Of a stretch of DNA of 64,000 bases, positions 33,535-46,022 are shown piece by piece; position 1 is the stretch's first letter, and each line of letters begins with the position of its first letter. The stretch spans positions 3,782,001-3,846,000 of the forward strand of contig NZ_CP072203.1 of assembly GCF_017654315.1 (NCBI RefSeq), written 5' to 3'. The notes beneath the pieces were generated by a model. The model did no database searches and had not been told where the DNA came from. It saw only the letters and a list, made by a program, of their open reading frames with translations. The translations under genes and the position numbers were made by a program. Source of the DNA: Gordonia polyisoprenivorans (GTDB lineage Bacteria; Actinomycetota; Actinomycetes; Mycobacteriales; Mycobacteriaceae).

Positions 33535-35253
33535 TCAGAACAGGAAATACCGTTGGGCCATCGGCAGTTCGGGCACCGGCTCGGCATCCCACACCGCACC
33601 GTCGATGCGCACGGTGAAGGTATCGGGGTCGACCTCGATGGTCGGCATCGCGGCATTGCGCGGCATGTCGGCCTTGCCGAGGGCGCGGGTGTTCTTCACC
33701 GGCACCAGCCTGCGGCGGATGCCGATGCGATCGGCCAGGTCGGCGTCACAACCCGGCGCGACGAAACTCAGCGAGGTGTCGGCGGCGGTGGGCGCCGCGG
33801 CGCCGAACATGGGTCGGGGCAGGACCGGTTGGGGGGTCGGGATGGAGGCGTTGGCGTCTCCCATCTGCGCCCAGGCGATCGCGCCGCCCTTGATCACCAG
33901 ATCCGGCTTCACACCGAAGAACGCCGGATCCCACAGCACGAGATCGGCGAGCTTGCCGACCTCGACCGAGCCGATCTCGTCGTCGAAACCGTGCGCGACC
34001 GCAGGGCAGATCGTGTACTTGGCGATGTAGCGCTGCGCACGGTTGTTGTCGGCGCGGCTGTCGCCCTCGAGCGCACCACGTTTGCGCTTCATCACGTGCG
34101 CGGTCTGCCAGGTGCGCAACACGACCTCACCGATACGCCCCATCGCCTGCGCGTCCGACCCGATCATCGAGATCGCGCCGAGGTCGTGCAGCAGGTCTTC
34201 GGCAGCGATGGTCGACGGCCGGATACGGCTCTCGGCGAACGCGAGATCCTCGGGCACGGTGGGATTGAGGTGATGGCAGACCATCAGCATGTCGAGGTGT
34301 TCGTCGAGGGTGTTGACGGTGTGCGGACGGGTCGGGTTGGTGGAGCTCGGCAACACATTGGGCGCCGCGGCGACGGTGATGATGTCGGGTGCGTGCCCAC
34401 CGCCTGCACCCTCGGTGTGATAGGCGTGGATGCTGCGACCGGCGATGGCACCCAGCGTCGATTCGACGAAACCGGCCTCGTTGAGGGTGTCGGAGTGCAG
34501 TGCCACCTGCACCCCGGTCTCGTCGGCCACCCGCAGGCAGGCGTCGATCGCCGCCGGTGTACTCCCCCAGTCCTCGTGGAGCTTGAATCCCGATGCGCCG
34601 GCCCGGATCTGCTCGCGCATGGCCTCGGCACTGACGGTGTTGCCCTTGCCCAAAAGAGCGATGTTCATGGGCCAGTGGTCGGTGGCGGCGAGTATCGATG
34701 CCAGATGCCACGCCCCGGGCGTGACGGTGGTGGCCTTGGAACCCTCCGCGGGGCCGGTGCCCCCGCCGATCAGCGTGGTGATGCCGTTGCCGAGCGCCTC
34801 GTCCATGATCTGCGGGCAGATGAAGTGCACGTGGCAGTCGATACCGCCCGCCGTCAGGATCTTGCCGTTGCCCGCGATGATCTCCGTCGACGCCCCGATC
34901 ACCAGGTCGGGGTGCACGCCATCCATCGTGTCGGGGTTTCCGGCCTTGCCCATGGCGACGATGCGGCCGTCGCGGATTCCGATGTCGGCCTTGATGATTC
35001 CCCAGTGGTCAAGCACGACGACGCCGGTGATGACGGTGTCGGGCGCGCCGTCGGCGCGGGTGGCACGACTCTGCCCCATCGATTCCCGAATGACCTTGCC
35101 GCCACCGAACACCGCTTCGTCGCCGGCCAGACCCGGTCCGCCGCAACGGTCCTCGGTGACCTCGATGAGCAGGTCGGTATCGGCCAGACGGATCAGATCA
35201 CCGGTGGTGGGGCCGAACAGTTGCGCGTAGCGGTCGCGTCCGAGGATCGCCAT
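33535..35253 (-). CDS. ureC: Urease catalytic subunit alpha UreC
   Basis: This 572-residue nickel enzyme hydrolyses urea to ammonia and carbamate. All key residues are present: nickel ligands His141 and His143 ([10 protein letters not shown]), carbamylated Lys224 ([10 protein letters not shown]), His253 ([10 protein letters not shown]), His279 ([12 protein letters not shown]) and the flap Cys326 ([21 protein letters not shown]). ATG at 35253 is chosen since the ureB stop is one base away and family homology starts at [16 protein letters not shown]. It assembles with UreA and UreB as a trimer of trimers. Confidence 0.98.
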   Translation of the reverse strand: MAILGRDRYAQLFGPTTGDLIRLADTDLLIEVTEDRCGGPGLAGDEAVFGGGKVIRESMGQSRATRADGAPDTVITGVVVLDHWGIIKADIGIRDGRIVAMGKAGNPDTMDGVHPDLVIGASTEIIAGNGKILTAGGIDCHVHFICPQIMDEALGNGITTLIGGGTGPAEGSKATTVTPGAWHLASILAATDHWPMNIALLGKGNTVSAEAMREQIRAGASGFKLHEDWGSTPAAIDACLRVADETGVQVALHSDTLNEAGFVESTLGAIAGRSIHAYHTEGAGGGHAPDIITVAAAPNVLPSSTNPTRPHTVNTLDEHLDMLMVCHHLNPTVPEDLAFAESRIRPSTIAAEDLLHDLGAISMIGSDAQAMGRIGEVVLRTWQTAHVMKRKRGALEGDSRADNNRAQRYIAKYTICPAVAHGFDDEIGSVEVGKLADLVLWDPAFFGVKPDLVIKGGAIAWAQMGDANASIPTPQPVLPRPMFGAAAPTAADTSLSFVAPGCDADLADRIGIRRRLVPVKNTRALGKADMPRNAAMPTIEVDPDTFTVRIDGAVWDAEPVPELPMAQRYFLF

Positions 35254-35254
35254 C

Positions 35255-35584
35255 TCAACCCACCTTCCCGGGCGCATCCAACGAGATCCCGTGCACCTCA
35301 CGGGTTCCGCCGAGCGGTACCAGTGTCACCGTCATCTCGATTCCCGGCTCGAAGCGCACCGCGGTGCCTGCGGGGATGTCCAGACGCCGCCCAAGAGCCT
35401 GATCCCGGTCGAAGTCCAGTGCCGGATTGGCCTGCGGGAAGTGGACGTGACTGCCGACCTGGACCGGCCGATCGCCCGTGTTGGTGACGGTCAGCGTAAT
35501 CGCCGCGGCCCCCTCGTTGAGCTCGATGACGCCGTCGGCAGTGATCACCTCACCGGGCACGATCGTCGATTTCTGTTGCGCCAC
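35255..35584 (-). CDS. ureB: Urease subunit beta UreB
   Basis: This 109-residue structural subunit has the family marks [45 protein letters not shown] (split here across the barrel) and the C-terminal GGTREVHGI. It lies between ureA and ureC with almost no spacing, the standard order. It has no catalytic residues and stabilises the active-site assembly. Confidence 0.96.
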   Translation of the reverse strand: MAQQKSTIVPGEVITADGVIELNEGAAAITLTVTNTGDRPVQVGSHVHFPQANPALDFDRDQALGRRLDIPAGTAVRFEPGIEMTVTLVPLGGTREVHGISLDAPGKVG

Positions 35585-35601
35585 TGGATAACTCCCCTAC
35601 C

Positions 35602-35904
35602 TCAGCCGATCGGGTGATGCACGGTGACCAACTTGGTGCCGTCCGGGAAGGTCGCCTCGACCTGCACGTCGTGCAGCATCTCCGGGATCCCGTCCATCAC
35701 GTCGTCGCGGGTGAGCACCTCACGGCCGCTCGCCATGAGTTCGGCGACGGTGCGACCGTCTCGCGCGCCTTCGAGGACGTGATCGGTGATGACGGCGACC
35801 GCCTCCGGATAATTGAGCCTGAGTCCGCGTCCCTGCCTGCGGCGGGCCAGCTCGGCGGCGTAGGAGATGAGCAGACGCTCCTGCTCATGCGGCGACAGTC
35901 GCAC
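35602..35904 (-). CDS. ureA: Urease subunit gamma UreA
   Basis: This 100-residue subunit begins with GTG at 35904 ([19 protein letters not shown]), with GGAAGGA 8 bases upstream; a longer in-frame frame upstream is not part of the family. Conserved [24 protein letters not shown] and [31 protein letters not shown] are intact. It is the first gene of ureABCFGD. A 143-base gap separates it from the CitE-like gene, so it may have its own promoter or be co-transcribed. Confidence 0.96.
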   Translation of the reverse strand: MRLSPHEQERLLISYAAELARRRQGRGLRLNYPEAVAVITDHVLEGARDGRTVAELMASGREVLTRDDVMDGIPEMLHDVQVEATFPDGTKLVTVHHPIG

Positions 35905-36047
35905 CGATTCCGTCCTTCCCCGTGTCGGTACCTGTTGGAATTCGACGCCCTCGGGTCCGAATTCATCTCCGGGGCACCTGCGGTGCACTCCGGCTCCGTC
36001 ATCCTGCCACTTCTCGGTGTGCTCGGCGCGGCGAGCGCACCGAGGCG

Positions 36048-37304
36048 TCAGCCGGAGGTCAGGGCACCGCCGCCGGCGGACAATTCGTCGAGCCGCGCCG
36101 GTGTGCACAAGGACGCCACTGCGCACACCTCGTCGACGGTGAAGGCCGCGGCGGCCATGCCGCGGCGGATCACCAGTGCCAGCGACATCGCGGTCGCCGG
36201 CTCGTCGACCACATCACCGGAGCGTCGCTCGAAATAGGCCTGCAGTCGGCTCGCCGCGGTCGGCATCGCCGATCGGTAGAAGCCGACAACCGCCAGCCAT
36301 CGGGTGACGAGATGGCCCGGATGCATGTCCCAGCCCTGGTAGAAGCCGCGTTCCAGCGACCGCGTGACCAGCCGGTGATGGCGACGCAGTGCCGCGTCGA
36401 TCTGCTCGGCATCCCCGGTGGGCATCACCTGGGTGGATCCGTCACTGATCCACACCCCGGTCTGCGCGGCGGCCACCTGCATGACGGCCTTGGCGTGGTC
36501 GGCGACGGGATGCTCGAGTGACTGCTGCGCCGAGACGATCCCGCAGGCCGCGCTGTAGTCGTAGGTGCCGTAGTGCAGTCCCCAGATGCGCGGGCCGCCA
36601 CGATGGATGGCCTGCGCCAGGGTGGCGCGTCCGTCGGGGCCGAGCACGGCCTGCGGGATCTCGATCTGCAGCTCGACCCGCACGGTGGCGTCGGCGAGGC
36701 CGTGTGCGCGCTCGAACTCCTCGCACAGAACGGTGATCGCGTCGACCTGCCGGACGTCGCGCAGTTTGGGCACGGTGACGACGAACCCCGACGGGACTCC
36801 CCCCGCCGCCTCGAGTACGAGTTCGAGGGTGCGGATCCCCCGTGCCCGTTCGAACGCGCCGAGTCCCTTGGCACGCACGCCCGCCGACCGGGGGGCGTGC
36901 GGCCGATCGTCGACCCAGCGGGCCAGGGTCTGCCCGGCGCGTCGGGCGTCGGCGTCCTCGCGCTCGTCGCCACGCCAGCCGTAGCCGTCCTCGAGGTCGA
37001 TGCGCAGATCCTCGATCGGGTTGGCGGCCAACCGGGTGCGCACGATCTCGCGCACCTCCTCACCGGCGAGTTCGGCCACCGCGGACGCATTCGACTCCAG
37101 ATCGAGTGCGGCGGTTCCCCACCGGCGCGGGGTGTCGGCGTCGACGTCGGCGGCACTGACGTAGACCGTGTGCACGGGCTGTGGTTCCGGGCGATCCCCG
37201 GGGAACCACCGACCGAGATCGGCGTCGACCGGTGACAGCAGCTCCTCGATCCGCGCTCGGGCGGCGTCGGTGATGCCGCGCTCGTGGGCCATGCCGTCGG
37301 TCAT
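36048..37304 (-). CDS. HpcH/HpaI-CitE superfamily aldolase-like protein (DUF6986-like)
   Basis: This 418-residue protein has a CitE/malyl-CoA-lyase-type TIM barrel. Visible features are [19 protein letters not shown] (metal-binding acidic segment), [28 protein letters not shown] (Glu metal ligand) and [19 protein letters not shown], followed by [19 protein letters not shown]. The family is often mislabelled phosphoenolpyruvate kinase. Related proteins sit in purine/allantoin clusters of other actinomycetes, so a glyoxylate- or malate-related step is plausible but unproven. It overlaps the PaaI gene by 4 bases and precedes urease. Confidence 0.7.
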   Translation of the reverse strand: MTDGMAHERGITDAARARIEELLSPVDADLGRWFPGDRPEPQPVHTVYVSAADVDADTPRRWGTAALDLESNASAVAELAGEEVREIVRTRLAANPIEDLRIDLEDGYGWRGDEREDADARRAGQTLARWVDDRPHAPRSAGVRAKGLGAFERARGIRTLELVLEAAGGVPSGFVVTVPKLRDVRQVDAITVLCEEFERAHGLADATVRVELQIEIPQAVLGPDGRATLAQAIHRGGPRIWGLHYGTYDYSAACGIVSAQQSLEHPVADHAKAVMQVAAAQTGVWISDGSTQVMPTGDAEQIDAALRRHHRLVTRSLERGFYQGWDMHPGHLVTRWLAVVGFYRSAMPTAASRLQAYFERRSGDVVDEPATAMSLALVIRRGMAAAAFTVDEVCAVASLCTPARLDELSAGGGALTSG

Positions 37305-37735
37305 CGTGGCAACGAGCCTTCGGGGACCTCGATGTTCTGCAGCCGAACCTGGCTGCGGCTGACCATCCGATCCTGGTCATCGAAGATCTCGACCGCCCAC
37401 AACTGCTGACGCCGCCCCCGGTGAATGGGACTGGTGCGTGCGGTGATGGTGCCCGTGCTGATCGAACGGAGGAAATCGGTGTTGTTGTTCACGCCGACCG
37501 CGGTACCACCGATACCGGTCTCCTGCAGCCAGAAGAAACCGCTCATACTGGCCGCGCTCTCGGCCACGGCGCAATAGACGCCGCCGTGCACGATCCCGAA
37601 CGGCTGATGATGTTTGGGGCCGAGTTCGAGAGTGGCGACCAACCCGTCGATCGTCACCGACTCGATCACCGTGCCCAACTCGCTGTCGAGCCCGCGCCAC
37701 TCGGTCGACTTCACGTACTCCTCATTGCTCGTCAT
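37301..37735 (-). CDS. PaaI-family hot-dog thioesterase
   Basis: This 144-residue protein has the PaaI-type signature HHQPFGIVHGGVYCAVAESAASM at about residues 42-64, with the catalytic-loop HGG, and VGVNNNTDFLRSISTGTITA for the substrate-binding strand. ATG at 37735 begins the family match (MTSNEEYVKS). It overlaps the aldolase-like gene by ATGA. As I recall, its M. tuberculosis counterpart Rv1847 also lies next to ureA, so the linkage is ancient. The acyl substrate is unknown. Confidence 0.85.
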   Translation of the reverse strand: MTSNEEYVKSTEWRGLDSELGTVIESVTIDGLVATLELGPKHHQPFGIVHGGVYCAVAESAASMSGFFWLQETGIGGTAVGVNNNTDFLRSISTGTITARTSPIHRGRRQQLWAVEIFDDQDRMVSRSQVRLQNIEVPEGSLPR

Positions 37736-37798
37736 GAGGACAAGAGTGTCATGTCGGAGGCAATCGGGGTGAGTCGAAAACACCCCCGAAGGAACCGG

Positions 37799-37832
37799 TA
37801 GGCCCCACATCTCGTTGGAGATGTGGGGCCTA
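37799..37832. other. Perfect 15-bp hairpin with a 4-base loop
   Basis: taggccccacatctc and its exact complement flank gttg. It lies between two divergent genes, so neither strand carries an upstream gene that needs a terminator. It may be a leader structure, a small RNA or a palindromic repeat element. Confidence 0.8.
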
Positions 37833-37892
37833 CCGTGGCGTGGACCGGGGGTCTCTGCAGCCCTCAGGACTCTCGCGCGGTCCAACGGTTAC

Positions 37893-37911
37893 TTAATGTA
37901 GGCTAGCCTTA
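37893..37911. promoter_or_regulatory. DtxR/IdeR-like iron box upstream of blaI
   Basis: The 19-mer ttaatgtaggctagcctta matches the DtxR/IdeR consensus at 14 of 19 positions, including the central TAGGCTA and CCT. It lies in an AT-rich stretch where the promoter is expected. Confidence 0.5.
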
Positions 37912-38039
37912 CCCGGCTGTCAAGCATGGCCGGCAGAAACGGGTACAGGTGCAGGTCACACGCCATAACCACATACGGCGCAACCACCACGGTCGCGCTC
38001 AACGAGTCGGATGCGGCATCGAGGAGAATCGGCAGTAAA

Positions 38040-38438
38040 ATGCGAAAGATGAACGGATTGGGAGACCTCGAGCGGGCAGTCATGGACACGCTGTGGGCCA
38101 CTCCCACCCCACAGACGGTCCGACAGGTCCACGAGTCACTCTCGGAGAACAGGTCACTGGCCTACACGACGGTGATGACGGTCCTGCAGCGCCTGGCCAA
38201 GAAGAATCTGGTCACCCAGATCCGCGAGGACCGCGCCCACAAGTACGTGCCGACACATCCGCGCGAAGACCTGGTTGCATCGCTGATGGTCGACGCCCTG
38301 AGCGAAGCCGACGCCCCCGGTTCGCGGCACGCGGCGCTGGTGTCGTTCGTCGGTCGGGTCGGCGCCGACGAGGCCGCCGCCCTGCGCCATGCGCTCGATG
38401 AGCTCGAAGCCGCCCGTGCGGCGCACGAAACCGGCTAG
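38040..38438 (+). CDS. blaI: BlaI/MecI/CopY-family repressor
   Basis: This 132-residue winged-helix repressor has GLGDLERAVMDTLWATPTPQTVRQVHESL and AYTTVMTVLQRLAKKNLV, the MarR-like DNA-binding core of the family. The C-terminal helices dimerise. In M. tuberculosis BlaI (Rv1846c) controls blaC and its own operon and is released by beta-lactam exposure. ATG at 38040 matches the homologue start; GAGGAG lies 13 bases upstream. It is followed 47 bases later by the M56 protein, the presumed sensor-protease. An iron box overlaps its promoter region. Confidence 0.93.
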   Translation: MRKMNGLGDLERAVMDTLWATPTPQTVRQVHESLSENRSLAYTTVMTVLQRLAKKNLVTQIREDRAHKYVPTHPREDLVASLMVDALSEADAPGSRHAALVSFVGRVGADEAAALRHALDELEAARAAHETG

Positions 38439-38485
38439 ATTCACCTGACACAGCCCGCACAGCCCAACCGCGAGGACAGCCAACG

Positions 38486-39442
38486 ATGACCGCCCTTCTC
38501 TTCGGCATCCTGACGTTGCTGTTGGTCGGTCCCGTACCGGAGGCACTGTCCCGCGCCGCGTGGCCGATCCGCGCGCCGCGCGCGGCGATGACACTGTGGC
38601 AGGCCATCGCCCTGGCCGCGGTGCTCTCGGCATTCAGTTGCGGACTCGCGATCGCGGCGAATCTCCTCGCCCCCGGTGCCGACGGCACCCCCACCACCCA
38701 CCCGCTGCACGAGATCGAACGCCTCGGTATCCCGCTGTGGTCGATCTACGTCTCGGTCTTCGCCCTCACCCTGCTGATCGGTGCGCGGTTGTTGTTCACG
38801 GTGATCCGGGTCGGGGTGCGTACCCGCGCCCGCCGCGCCAATCACCGTCAACTGATCGACATCCTCGACGCCTGCGATCGCTCCGACCACACCCATCCGC
38901 TGTTCGCTCGCGACATCCGCATGCTCGACGTCAGTGAACCACTCGCATATTGCCTACCCGGCCTGCGTCAACGCGTCGTGCTCTCCGAAGGTGTGGTGTC
39001 ACGACTGACCCGCGACGAACTGATCGCGGTCATCGCCCACGAACGCGCTCACCTGCGGGCCCGGCACGATCTGGTCCTCGAGGCATTCATCGCGCTCCAC
39101 GAGGCGTTCCCGCGATTCGTCCGCAGCAGCTCGGCCCTCGACGCGGTGAAGTTGCTCGTCGAGGCCCTCGCCGACGATCAAGCGGTCCGCGCCACCGCGC
39201 CGACCACCCTCGGTCGTGCGCTCGTCGCCTGCGCCGACGCGGTCGCCCCCCGCGGGGCGATGGCCGTCGGCGGGCCGACCACCCTCGCCCGGGTCAACCG
39301 CCTCTGTCACGACCGGCCCACCCCCCTGCTGGCGCTGGCCGCCTATGCCGCCGCCGTGGCCATCCTCGTGATCCCCACACTCGCCGTCGCCATCCCCTGG
39401 CTGACCGAGATCAGCCGGCTTCTCACGGCCCACCACCACTGA
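38486..39442 (+). CDS. M56-family (BlaR1-like) membrane metallopeptidase
   Basis: This 318-residue protein has about four membrane helices: two before residue 60, one near WSIYVSVFALTLLIGARLLF, and one near the C-terminus (LLALAAYAAAVAILVIPTLAV). The cytoplasmic zinc site is AVIAHERAHLRARHDL (HExxH, about residues 180-195), and the second-half LVEALADDQA supplies the third ligand. It lacks the external penicillin-sensor domain of staphylococcal BlaR1, as does M. tuberculosis Rv1845c. It likely cleaves BlaI to induce the regulon. Confidence 0.88.
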   Translation: MTALLFGILTLLLVGPVPEALSRAAWPIRAPRAAMTLWQAIALAAVLSAFSCGLAIAANLLAPGADGTPTTHPLHEIERLGIPLWSIYVSVFALTLLIGARLLFTVIRVGVRTRARRANHRQLIDILDACDRSDHTHPLFARDIRMLDVSEPLAYCLPGLRQRVVLSEGVVSRLTRDELIAVIAHERAHLRARHDLVLEAFIALHEAFPRFVRSSSALDAVKLLVEALADDQAVRATAPTTLGRALVACADAVAPRGAMAVGGPTTLARVNRLCHDRPTPLLALAAYAAAVAILVIPTLAVAIPWLTEISRLLTAHHH

Positions 39443-39505
39443 CCGACGACACCGGCATCCGCCGGTGCGGGTCACCCGACAACGCGCACCGGACCCGATA
39501 ACCCA

Positions 39506-39511
39506 TAGGCT
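39506..39511 (+). promoter_or_regulatory. -10 element implying a leaderless gnd mRNA
   Basis: TAGGCT ends 6 bases before the ATG of gnd with no ribosome-binding site, as in leaderless transcripts. Confidence 0.5.
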
Positions 39512-39517
39512 GGGGTC

Positions 39518-42461
<2,944 letters not shown>

Positions 42462-42468
42462 TCGCCTG

Positions 42469-43908
42469 GTGCAGATCGTCCTCTACGTCGCCGGCCTGGT
42501 CGGCTTCGTCGCGCTCACCCTGGGCACCGCGCTGTTCGTCGCCGCGGAGTTCTCACTCACCGCGCTCGAACGATCGGCCGTCGACTCCGACGTCACCACT
42601 CGTGGCGACCGCCGCGCGCGGATGGTGCAGCGCGCCCATCGCACATTGTCGTTCCAGCTCTCCGGAGCTCAACTCGGCATCACCATCACCACGCTGGTCA
42701 CCGGCTACATCGCCGAACCCGTTCTGGCGCAACTGATCACACCCGGACTGCAGGCATTGGGTCTCGGCTCCGGCGCTGCCGGGGGTATTTCCCTGGCGCT
42801 GTCGCTGCTCATCGCGACCTCGTTGTCGATGGTGCTCGGCGAGTTGGTGCCGAAGAATCTCGCCATCGCCCATCCGTTGTCGGTGGCCCGCGCGACGGCC
42901 GGACCGATGACGATCTTCTCGGCGATGTTCCGCTACGTCATCAACGGCCTCAACGGCTCGGCCAACTGGGTGGTCCGCCGCCTCGGTATCGAGCCGGCCG
43001 AAGAGCTCCGCTCCGGACGTTCGCCGCAGGAGTTGGCGTCGCTGGTGCGCAACTCGGCGCGACAGGGCTCCATCGACGAGGACACCGCGACCCTGGTGAA
43101 CCGCTCGCTGCGCTTCGGCGAACTCACCGCCGAGGATCTAATGACCCCGCGCGTCACGGTGGAATGCCTCGACCGTGACGCCAGCGTGCGTGACCTCGTC
43201 ATCGCCTGCTCGGCCACCGGGCATTCCCGGTTCCCCGTCGTCGACGACGGCGACCTCGACGAGCTCATCGGCGTCGTGCACATCAAGCAGGCCTTCACCG
43301 TCGCCCCCGACGAGCAGTCGAGGACCACCGTCGCCGCCCTGGCCCGTCCCGTCGGCCGGGTACCGGTGACGCTGGACGGCGACGCGCTCATGGAACGCAT
43401 CCGCGCCGACGGCATGGAGATGTGCGTGGTCATCGACGAGTACGGCGGGACCGCGGGCATCGTGACGACCGAGGATCTCATCGAGGAGATCCTCGGCGAT
43501 GTCACCGACGAGCACGACGACGAACACCCCGACGTCCAGGCCGACGGGGAGGGTTATCTCTGCGCGGGTCTCTTGCGGGTCGACGAGCTGTACGAGGCCA
43601 CGGGTTATCGGGCGCCGGACGGCTCCTACGACACCCTCGGCGGTCTGGTGATGTTCGTTCTCGGCCGCATCCCGCAGGCCGGCGACACTGTCGAACTGCC
43701 GCTGCGGACACCGGTGATCGACCCCGATGACGACGACGAGTCCGACGACGCCGACGAACTCAGCGATCAACGTTGGCGTGCGACGGTGACCGAGATGGAC
43801 GGCAGGCGGGTCGACGTGGTGTCGCTGCAGCCGATCTCCGACGAACCCGCCTCGGAGTCACTGGCCGCGCGTTTCCACTGGAACTCCGACACGGCAGGTG
43901 AGCGATGA
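42469..43908 (+). CDS. CNNM/HlyC-CorC family membrane protein (first of a pair)
   Basis: This 479-residue protein has an N-terminal DUF21/CNNM membrane domain with about four helices (LYVAGLVGFVALTLGTALFVAAEFSL first). A cytoplasmic CBS pair near residues 215-345 contains DLMTPRVTVECLDRD and CVVIDEYGGTAGIVTTEDLIEEILGD, and a C-terminal CorC_HlyC domain follows. The hemolysin label is historical; homologues export or regulate Mg2+/Co2+. GTG at 42469 follows the guaB1 stop by 7 bases. It overlaps the second copy by ATGA. Confidence 0.88.
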   Translation: MQIVLYVAGLVGFVALTLGTALFVAAEFSLTALERSAVDSDVTTRGDRRARMVQRAHRTLSFQLSGAQLGITITTLVTGYIAEPVLAQLITPGLQALGLGSGAAGGISLALSLLIATSLSMVLGELVPKNLAIAHPLSVARATAGPMTIFSAMFRYVINGLNGSANWVVRRLGIEPAEELRSGRSPQELASLVRNSARQGSIDEDTATLVNRSLRFGELTAEDLMTPRVTVECLDRDASVRDLVIACSATGHSRFPVVDDGDLDELIGVVHIKQAFTVAPDEQSRTTVAALARPVGRVPVTLDGDALMERIRADGMEMCVVIDEYGGTAGIVTTEDLIEEILGDVTDEHDDEHPDVQADGEGYLCAGLLRVDELYEATGYRAPDGSYDTLGGLVMFVLGRIPQAGDTVELPLRTPVIDPDDDDESDDADELSDQRWRATVTEMDGRRVDVVSLQPISDEPASESLAARFHWNSDTAGER

Positions 43909-44981
43909 ACGACATCGGCGCCATCGTCCTGGCGGTGGTGTTGCTGGCCGGCAACGCCTTCTTCGTCGGCGCGGAGTTCTCGCTCATCTCCGCGCGACGC
44001 GACCGGCTCGAGGCGCTCGCCGAGGACGGCAAGGCCCGGGCCCGCACCGTGATCCGGACGGGCGAGCACCTGTCGTTGATGCTGGCCGGAGCACAGTTGG
44101 GCATCACCGTCTGCTCGATCCTGCTCGGACGTGTCGCCGAACCCGCGGTGGCCCATCTCATCGAGGGGCCCTTGGACCTGGTGCACATCCCCGAGCAGGT
44201 GGTGCATCCGATCGCCTTCGCGATCGCCCTCGCACTGGTGGTGGTCCTACACATCCTGCTCGGCGAGATGGTGCCCAAGAACATCGCGCTCGCCGGACCG
44301 GAGACCTCGGCGATGCTGCTGGTACCGGTGCATCTGGCGTTCATCAAGATCGCGCGGCCGTTCATCGGCGTCTACAACTGGCTGGCGAACATCACGTTGC
44401 GCGCGATGCGCGTGGAACCCAAGGACGAGCTCGATTCGTCGGTGTCGCCCGTCGAGCTCGCCCAGATGCTCGGCGAGTCCCGCGAGGAGGGTCTCATCGA
44501 CGCCGAGGAGCACGACCGCCTCGACCGCGCGCTGCGCTCGGTGAGCCGAACCGTCGCCGAGGTGATGATCCCCCTGGACCGGATGCGCAGCGTCGACGTC
44601 GAGCGCGACCCGCAGACCGGCGGCAGTGGCCCCACCCTCGGCGCGGTCGAGCGTGCGGTCAGCGCCACCGGGTTCTCACGGTTCCCGGTCCGTGGCCCGG
44701 ACGGCACCTATACCGGCTATCTGCACCTGAAGGACATCCTCGACGACATCCTCGACGAACGGATCGGCCCGGACACCGTCATCGGTGTCGACAAGGTCCG
44801 CCCGCTGCCGGTGATCGCCGCCGACACCCCGCTCGACGAGGCCACCGGCGTCCTGCGCCGGACCAGCTCGCATCTGGGTGCGGTCGTCGACGACACCGGC
44901 CGCACGGTCGGGATCGTTGCGTTGGCAGACCTCGTCGAGGAGTTCGTGGGTACGGTCCGCGACGAGACCCACCGGATCTGA
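43905..44981 (+). CDS. CNNM family membrane protein (second of the pair)
   Basis: This 358-residue relative of the preceding protein has a DUF21 membrane domain (AIVLAVVLLAGNAFFVGAEFSLISARRDR start, later HPIAFAIALALVVVLHILLGEMVPK). A CBS pair ends in GIVALADLVEEFVGTVRDE. It lacks the C-terminal CorC_HlyC domain. The pair, coupled by a 4-base overlap, probably forms a heteromer for divalent-cation transport. The same tandem occurs in M. tuberculosis (Rv1842c-Rv1841c). Confidence 0.87.
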   Translation: MNDIGAIVLAVVLLAGNAFFVGAEFSLISARRDRLEALAEDGKARARTVIRTGEHLSLMLAGAQLGITVCSILLGRVAEPAVAHLIEGPLDLVHIPEQVVHPIAFAIALALVVVLHILLGEMVPKNIALAGPETSAMLLVPVHLAFIKIARPFIGVYNWLANITLRAMRVEPKDELDSSVSPVELAQMLGESREEGLIDAEEHDRLDRALRSVSRTVAEVMIPLDRMRSVDVERDPQTGGSGPTLGAVERAVSATGFSRFPVRGPDGTYTGYLHLKDILDDILDERIGPDTVIGVDKVRPLPVIAADTPLDEATGVLRRTSSHLGAVVDDTGRTVGIVALADLVEEFVGTVRDETHRI

Positions 44982-44982
44982 C

Positions 44983-45924
44983 GTGATCGGCGAGATCCTC
45001 GCTCCCGCACGGTGGCACGCACTCCTCGACGCCCACGGCCGGCGCGTCGAGGAACTGATCGGTCCGTACCTGCGCGAGCGCCGCCGAGGTCACCGCCATC
45101 CGGTCCTCGACTTCCTGTTCACCTACTACTCGTCACGTCCCTCCCACGTGCGGCGGTGGCATCCCGGATACGGGATCGTCCTGCGCATCGACGACACCGC
45201 CCGCGACCAGGCCTGGGCGCGAGAGGTCGGCACGCTTCGCGGCTACCACCGCACACCGACGGGCGTCACCGTCGATCCGCACTACCTGCATCGCCGCCTC
45301 GACGCCGTGCGCTCGGCACGCGAAGTGCTCACCGCGACCGCCGCCCGGCCCGCACGCCTCGGGTGCTTCGGGCTGCACGAGTGGGCAATGGTGTACCGCA
45401 CCAACGACATCCGCCACGATCACCCGCTGCGACTCGGTGCCGCGGGCACCGACGCGGTGGTCGAGGCCATGCCGTTGCGCTGCACCCACTTCGACGCGTT
45501 CCGGTTCTTCACCGAACCCGCCCGCCCCCGCAACGAACGTCCCCTGGACCCCGACGACCGCCTCGCCACCGATCAACCGGGGTGCCTGCATGTGTCGATG
45601 GACCTCTACCGCACCTGCTTCACCCTGGCCCCGCTGCTCGATGCGACGCTGACCCTCGACGCCTTCGAACTCGCCCGCGACGCGCGGGAGATCGACATGC
45701 GCGCGAGCCCCTACGATCTGCGGTCACTGGGATACGAGCCGATCGCGGTGGAGACCGCGGCCGGGCGTGCGCACTACGTCCGCGAGCAAACCGCGCTCAC
45801 CCGCCGCGCCGCTGCGGTCCGCACGCGAATCCTCGCGGCGATCGAGGCCCTGCCCGGCGTCGGCGAACCACGCAGCGCGCAGCCGACCGGGGCCCTCGGC
45901 GATGTTTCCCGACGAGTAACATAG
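44983..45924 (+). CDS. Actinobacterial protein commonly labelled 3-methyladenine DNA glycosylase
   Basis: This 313-residue protein matches an actinobacterial family I recall being annotated as 3-methyladenine DNA glycosylase. Hallmarks are [20 protein letters not shown] near residue 40, [14 protein letters not shown] and [14 protein letters not shown] cannot see a helix-hairpin-helix-GPD motif or a Tag/AAG catalytic signature, so the enzymatic label is doubtful. GTG at 44983 lies one base after the previous stop, so it belongs to the upstream operon. It precedes glcB. The conserved Tyr, His and Cys residues suggest an enzyme of undefined type. Confidence 0.6.
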   Translation: MIGEILAPARWHALLDAHGRRVEELIGPYLRERRRGHRHPVLDFLFTYYSSRPSHVRRWHPGYGIVLRIDDTARDQAWAREVGTLRGYHRTPTGVTVDPHYLHRRLDAVRSAREVLTATAARPARLGCFGLHEWAMVYRTNDIRHDHPLRLGAAGTDAVVEAMPLRCTHFDAFRFFTEPARPRNERPLDPDDRLATDQPGCLHVSMDLYRTCFTLAPLLDATLTLDAFELARDAREIDMRASPYDLRSLGYEPIAVETAAGRAHYVREQTALTRRAAAVRTRILAAIEALPGVGEPRSAQPTGALGDVSRRVT

Positions 45925-46022
45925 GGGGCCGCACACCGCAGAACCACGAGTTCACACCCCGTCCGGGCACCCAGGTGCCACCGGGGGTGAGCGCTGTGGG
46001 GACCACACGAAGGAAGGCGCAC

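Larger units (their letters stand above)
37736..38039. other. Divergent regulatory region between the thioesterase and blaI genes
   Basis: This 304-base gap is unusually rich in signals: a small inverted repeat (ggggtg 37766-37771, cacccc 37781-37786), a 15-bp perfect hairpin (37799-37832), and a DtxR/IdeR-like box overlapping the likely blaI promoter (37893-37911). An in-frame ATG at 37926 could extend BlaI by 38 residues, but those residues do not resemble the family. Confidence 0.6.

Noticed and set aside
37926..38039. 38-residue extension of BlaI from ATG 37926
   Set aside because: Not similar to BlaI proteins, which begin at the residues encoded from 38040.
45012..46022. 337-codon extension in front of glcB
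   Set aside because: It overlaps the glycosylase-labelled gene in another frame and is Arg/Pro-rich; glcB homology starts at 46023.
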